NCBI GenBank assembly: GCA_902587315.1
Contig: CACIKW010000006.1
Span: forward strand, 1 to 50,243
From: an uncultured Pelagibacteraceae bacterium
Lineage (GTDB): Bacteria; Pseudomonadota; Alphaproteobacteria; Pelagibacterales; Pelagibacteraceae
Direction of reading: 5' to 3'
Length of the DNA stretch: 50,243 nt
Under the pieces are notes generated by a model that worked only from the letters and a program-made list of their open reading frames with translations, did not search any database and was not told the DNA's origin. Numbering within the stretch: the first letter of the stretch is position 1; every line of letters begins with the position of its first letter. This document shows positions 48,401-50,243 of the stretch, one piece after another. Position numbers and translations under genes: made by a program.

Positions 48401-50243
48401 CAATGATTTGTCTTATTTTACTAGTTAGTTGAGTTTTTAAATCACTTGGAGTATTTGCTACTATAGTTGGTTCACAGTCTGGATGATTAGAATCTCCACC
48501 AGGACAAGATCCTGCTATAGCCATTCTGTTGAATCTATCCATCCCTGCACTGTTAATACCGCCCCCATATGCAACAAATAATGTTTTTACAGGATTATCC
48601 ATGTCTCTTAAATCTTCAATTAAAGGTATTGCTGAACCAATGTTATTCATCATGCCATCTCCAATAACAATTATATAATTTAACTGACAGTCAGAATCCT
48701 TATCATAGGATAGATGTAGTTCAGCTTCATTGGTTTCGGGGTTAATTACTCGACTAGGAGCCTTTTCTTTAAAAAAATATTTATATCCTATTTGAGCGAA
48801 AGCGTTGGCATCTGTTCCCCAAGCAAGTCCTTGTGGTAATAATTCATCAAGTATTTGTCTGTGTCCTTGATTACTAACAGGAACATTTAAGCAGGAATCT
48901 CTATTGCATAAATCCGATTTATTTGTATCGATATTATAATCATTATAATATACGCATCCATCATTTCTGTGACAATATTTGCCTCCTCTTCCACGATGTT
49001 TGTTCCCACCGGTCTCACCTGCATTCCAGTGGCCATATCCAAAATGAGCACCAGAGGTTAAAGTGGTATCACTAACAATTGCAGACATCGCTTGTTTTAC
49101 TCCACGCCATCTTGTTACATTTCCACCACCCATTTGTTGAAGCCATGCTGTGTCTTTGTTTGTTGCATTAAAAAGATCTTCATTAAATTCATCAACCGTT
49201 CCAGAATAAGATCCAACTAAAATTCTTGTAGAAGTAACCTGTACGCCTCTAGGCTGGTTAAATCTAACATCGTCTGCTGCAAGCTCTCCTGAGTCTTCAG
49301 TGTTCATCGCAATATCGCGAACACCTTTTCCAGCTCTTGCCAGAATTGTATATGTTGTGGCGGTATCCAAACGTACTTTTTGTAAAACGTGCCTGGTGTT
49401 TGAAACAACGTATATAATCTCATCATTATCATGAGATACATCACAGCCTAATACAGGTGCTAGTTCAGAATCTACATCCCCATTATTTACAGCTGTATAG
49501 GCTCTTACAGCATTAGTTCTTCCGTTTCCTGTAAATTGATAAGTGTTTCCTGATTTTTCTAATGCAAATCCAAACAAATGCTTTCTACAAGCATACAAAA
49601 GTGATGCGTCACTATTTACTGAAATTCTCCATGTGTGTCTTATATTGTATCTAAGAGAATTTCCGCCACGACCTCTTCCAAAGTTTTGAACCGTGCCTCT
49701 CTCTCCTGTTGTTAAATTAAAAGAAACAGCACAACCGTTTCTTCTAGCTCTACGGTTTCCTCTGCATTTTCCAACAGCAATTAAATGAGTTTCACCACCT
49801 ACTGTAAATACATCTATTGCTTGCGCTGTTATTCCTGTATTTAAATAAAATATACATTCTGTTCCATCTTCAGAAATACCCATAACATTTCCATAGAGAG
49901 GACGTGACGTGGTGGTAAAAAATAGAATATCTTCATTAGTAACAGTATTGTCGTTTGTGCTAAGATCTTCAACTAATCTAAGTTTTCCACTTCCTCTTAC
50001 TGCCGTATTTCTTGTAAAACTTCTATATCCTGGAGTGCCATCAAGACCTGCCTTACAGGTATCTGATATACTTCCTGTCCATCTTCCAATATCACCATTA
50101 TACTCTCTGTCTCTTGCTCCGGCAGAGGTAAATTTTACTACTCCGAGATTTCTGTGTTGTCCTACAAGTATATCATCGTTTGAATCATAAACCGCATTTG
50201 TAACAGATGCGATTGCATTTCTATCGCTCAATCTTCTGCTCAT
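45456..50243 (-). CDS. PilY1-like pilus-associated adhesin, N-terminal part outside the window
   Basis: At least 1595 residues are visible and the frame is open to the right edge, so the Met at 50243 is probably internal; no signal peptide is seen. The first part (about 1-360) looks like a beta-propeller with extra Cys residues (FNQPRGVQVTSTRILVG). A von Willebrand A-like region (about 375-610) includes TRWRGVKQAMSAIV and YIIVIGDGMMNNIG; the DxSxS metal-site start is not present in the visible part. The C-terminal PilC/PilY1 propeller (about 700-1595) has the hallmark RVIYAGSNSGMLHA and ELWGFIPPFI. Family members sit at the pilus tip and act in adhesion and pilus priming. Confidence 0.88.
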   Translation of the reverse strand: MSRRLSDRNAIASVTNAVYDSNDDILVGQHRNLGVVKFTSAGARDREYNGDIGRWTGSISDTCKAGLDGTPGYRSFTRNTAVRGSGKLRLVEDLSTNDNTVTNEDILFFTTTSRPLYGNVMGISEDGTECIFYLNTGITAQAIDVFTVGGETHLIAVGKCRGNRRARRNGCAVSFNLTTGERGTVQNFGRGRGGNSLRYNIRHTWRISVNSDASLLYACRKHLFGFALEKSGNTYQFTGNGRTNAVRAYTAVNNGDVDSELAPVLGCDVSHDNDEIIYVVSNTRHVLQKVRLDTATTYTILARAGKGVRDIAMNTEDSGELAADDVRFNQPRGVQVTSTRILVGSYSGTVDEFNEDLFNATNKDTAWLQQMGGGNVTRWRGVKQAMSAIVSDTTLTSGAHFGYGHWNAGETGGNKHRGRGGKYCHRNDGCVYYNDYNIDTNKSDLCNRDSCLNVPVSNQGHRQILDELLPQGLAWGTDANAFAQIGYKYFFKEKAPSRVINPETNEAELHLSYDKDSDCQLNYIIVIGDGMMNNIGSAIPLIEDLRDMDNPVKTLFVAYGGGINSAGMDRFNRMAIAGSCPGGDSNHPDCEPTIVANTPSDLKTQLTSKIRQIIAEKLAFTAPSITATIQEGGSIYQAQFSYEQYGEWQGTILRKGIDGNTNVDHTVPDKTTGIDTDSGNWNAATRIKNQAKKGERKIWTAMDGADYVDNWDNFKDENSDSITELFGELNVRVRDYHTSTSDCGVKKPTAFANKDGITDDIIGLINFMRGEDYFDYDGDCNLTEVRGHVLGDIYHSQLVEVGPPDASVDFSSSNEEAYFRSINNYTGFKNKWKNRQRVIYAGSNSGMLHAICAEELGSSMCEAGEELWGFIPPFIAGSLPEIINPDYDGAVDGNNGGTNPIFGVDGSPVVHDVYIEGYDVTGEPEDGKSWHTILIIPYGRGGAGFSILDVTDPTKPIHMVSIYNDYIGNRVLISDVEGEIQALPYSVGSMSVADSLEGLKVSANLADAQTADGGDDSDVMDVQNTVAVCQQNADAGSVTPAFTGAFHAEGTNTCYKGTTFTFEGLTPHAPDGINVPKTSIRVTERVEGTMKSIDFASAAYVNGQFVLTFDDEKTFNRGGSENETSPSNNFNVSTSCTTSSGIASHYDYSQLGETWSTPRIFRIPAEQIEVPEPAEGELAADDIVVNPLDEENNYNSIKDTYVAVMGGGMGNANLCAGSAVFIINLDDNDTPGSIFGHATNQGPITIVDTETSGPLGHANGSDIHNAIPASPVVITPDTAYGIPWRGAMVYFNDLEGKITKINLTNSTKHDAKLFDQTTLFRLDATTTNERYSYFSMDAGVGQTRGDFWLFGGTGDYLNIGGASRYTDNILYGIKDIHYPHFKHLNLNNDFIPRESDGNFVTKAHTGAHAAKGIEDENVCVSTTGKIICYGEEVPAGYDAGQQATGPTPDQTAWVIHLDSVDGKAPNDPNTKNSHRKTSAPPTLFKGYVYFPIYQPPPGDRCSIGKAFICVADDECGTNKAHHLPSATEIPDGSNAEPLQECAFVSEGILSELVVFGDTLFANVAGPKDTEDTLYKVLSAAGEVETNRGAWRDSGF

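Noticed and set aside
1-50243. tRNA or rRNA genes, insertion sequences, prophage
   Set aside because: No tRNA-like cloverleaf, rRNA stretch, transposase, integrase or phage structural gene was recognised on either strand.

Overview
The window is very AT-rich, with short intergenic gaps, many start/stop overlaps (ATGA, TAATG) and several GTG or TTG starts. Its content is two high-affinity amino-acid-type ABC systems, DMT/LysE/MFS exporters and a compact type IV pilus locus. Together this suggests a streamlined marine alphaproteobacterium of the SAR11 (Pelagibacterales) type. That assignment rests on composition and gene content only; there is no rRNA or tRNA gene in the window to confirm it.

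Layout. 1-7.2 kb: a CHASE2-SpoIIE phosphatase, a small lipoprotein, a DadA-like oxidase, an EamA exporter, a D-2-hydroxyacid dehydrogenase, MsrB, a glutaredoxin and a LysE exporter. 7.3-20.8 kb: two adjacent Liv-type (HAAT) ABC systems. The first has binding protein, two permeases and two ATPases, with a secreted alpha/beta hydrolase inserted; the second has two ATPases and two permeases led by a P5C-reductase-like gene. They are followed by a thioredoxin-like protein, a 22-residue membrane microprotein, an MFS carrier and a second binding protein on the other strand. 20.9-25.2 kb (minus): an EamA carrier, an aldehyde dehydrogenase remnant, a FecR-domain protein whose lysine-rich tail is cut by an A9 frameshift, and a TPR/outer-membrane-barrel protein. 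25.3-35.3 kb: two pilins and a pilus assembly operon (PilM-PilN fusion, PilO, PilP, secretin, ATPase, platform). Between the pilins and the assembly operon, on the opposite strand, lies a STAS/HATPase pair. 35.3-35.85 kb is a gene-free, extremely AT-rich spacer with eight copies of an 11-bp motif in about 21-bp phase. 35.85-42.9 kb: an MFS carrier, an HTH regulator and two tandem giant surface proteins. 42.9-50.2 kb: a small membrane protein, a GAF-SpoIIE phosphatase, prepilin peptidase and a large PilY1-like protein that runs off the right edge.

How it fits together. Most of the right half looks like one cell-surface programme: pilus assembly, pilins, prepilin peptidase, tip adhesin and beta-helix/barrel surface proteins. 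It is interleaved with a complete partner-switching kit (two SpoIIE phosphatases, one STAS protein, one HATPase kinase) but no visible sigma factor. The most unusual items are the surface proteins that appear to carry a barrel, then a periplasm-length coiled coil, then an inner-membrane helix; the phased motif array before the pilus operon; the frameshifted polylysine tail on the FecR protein; and the PilM-PilN fusion with an extra N-terminal domain.
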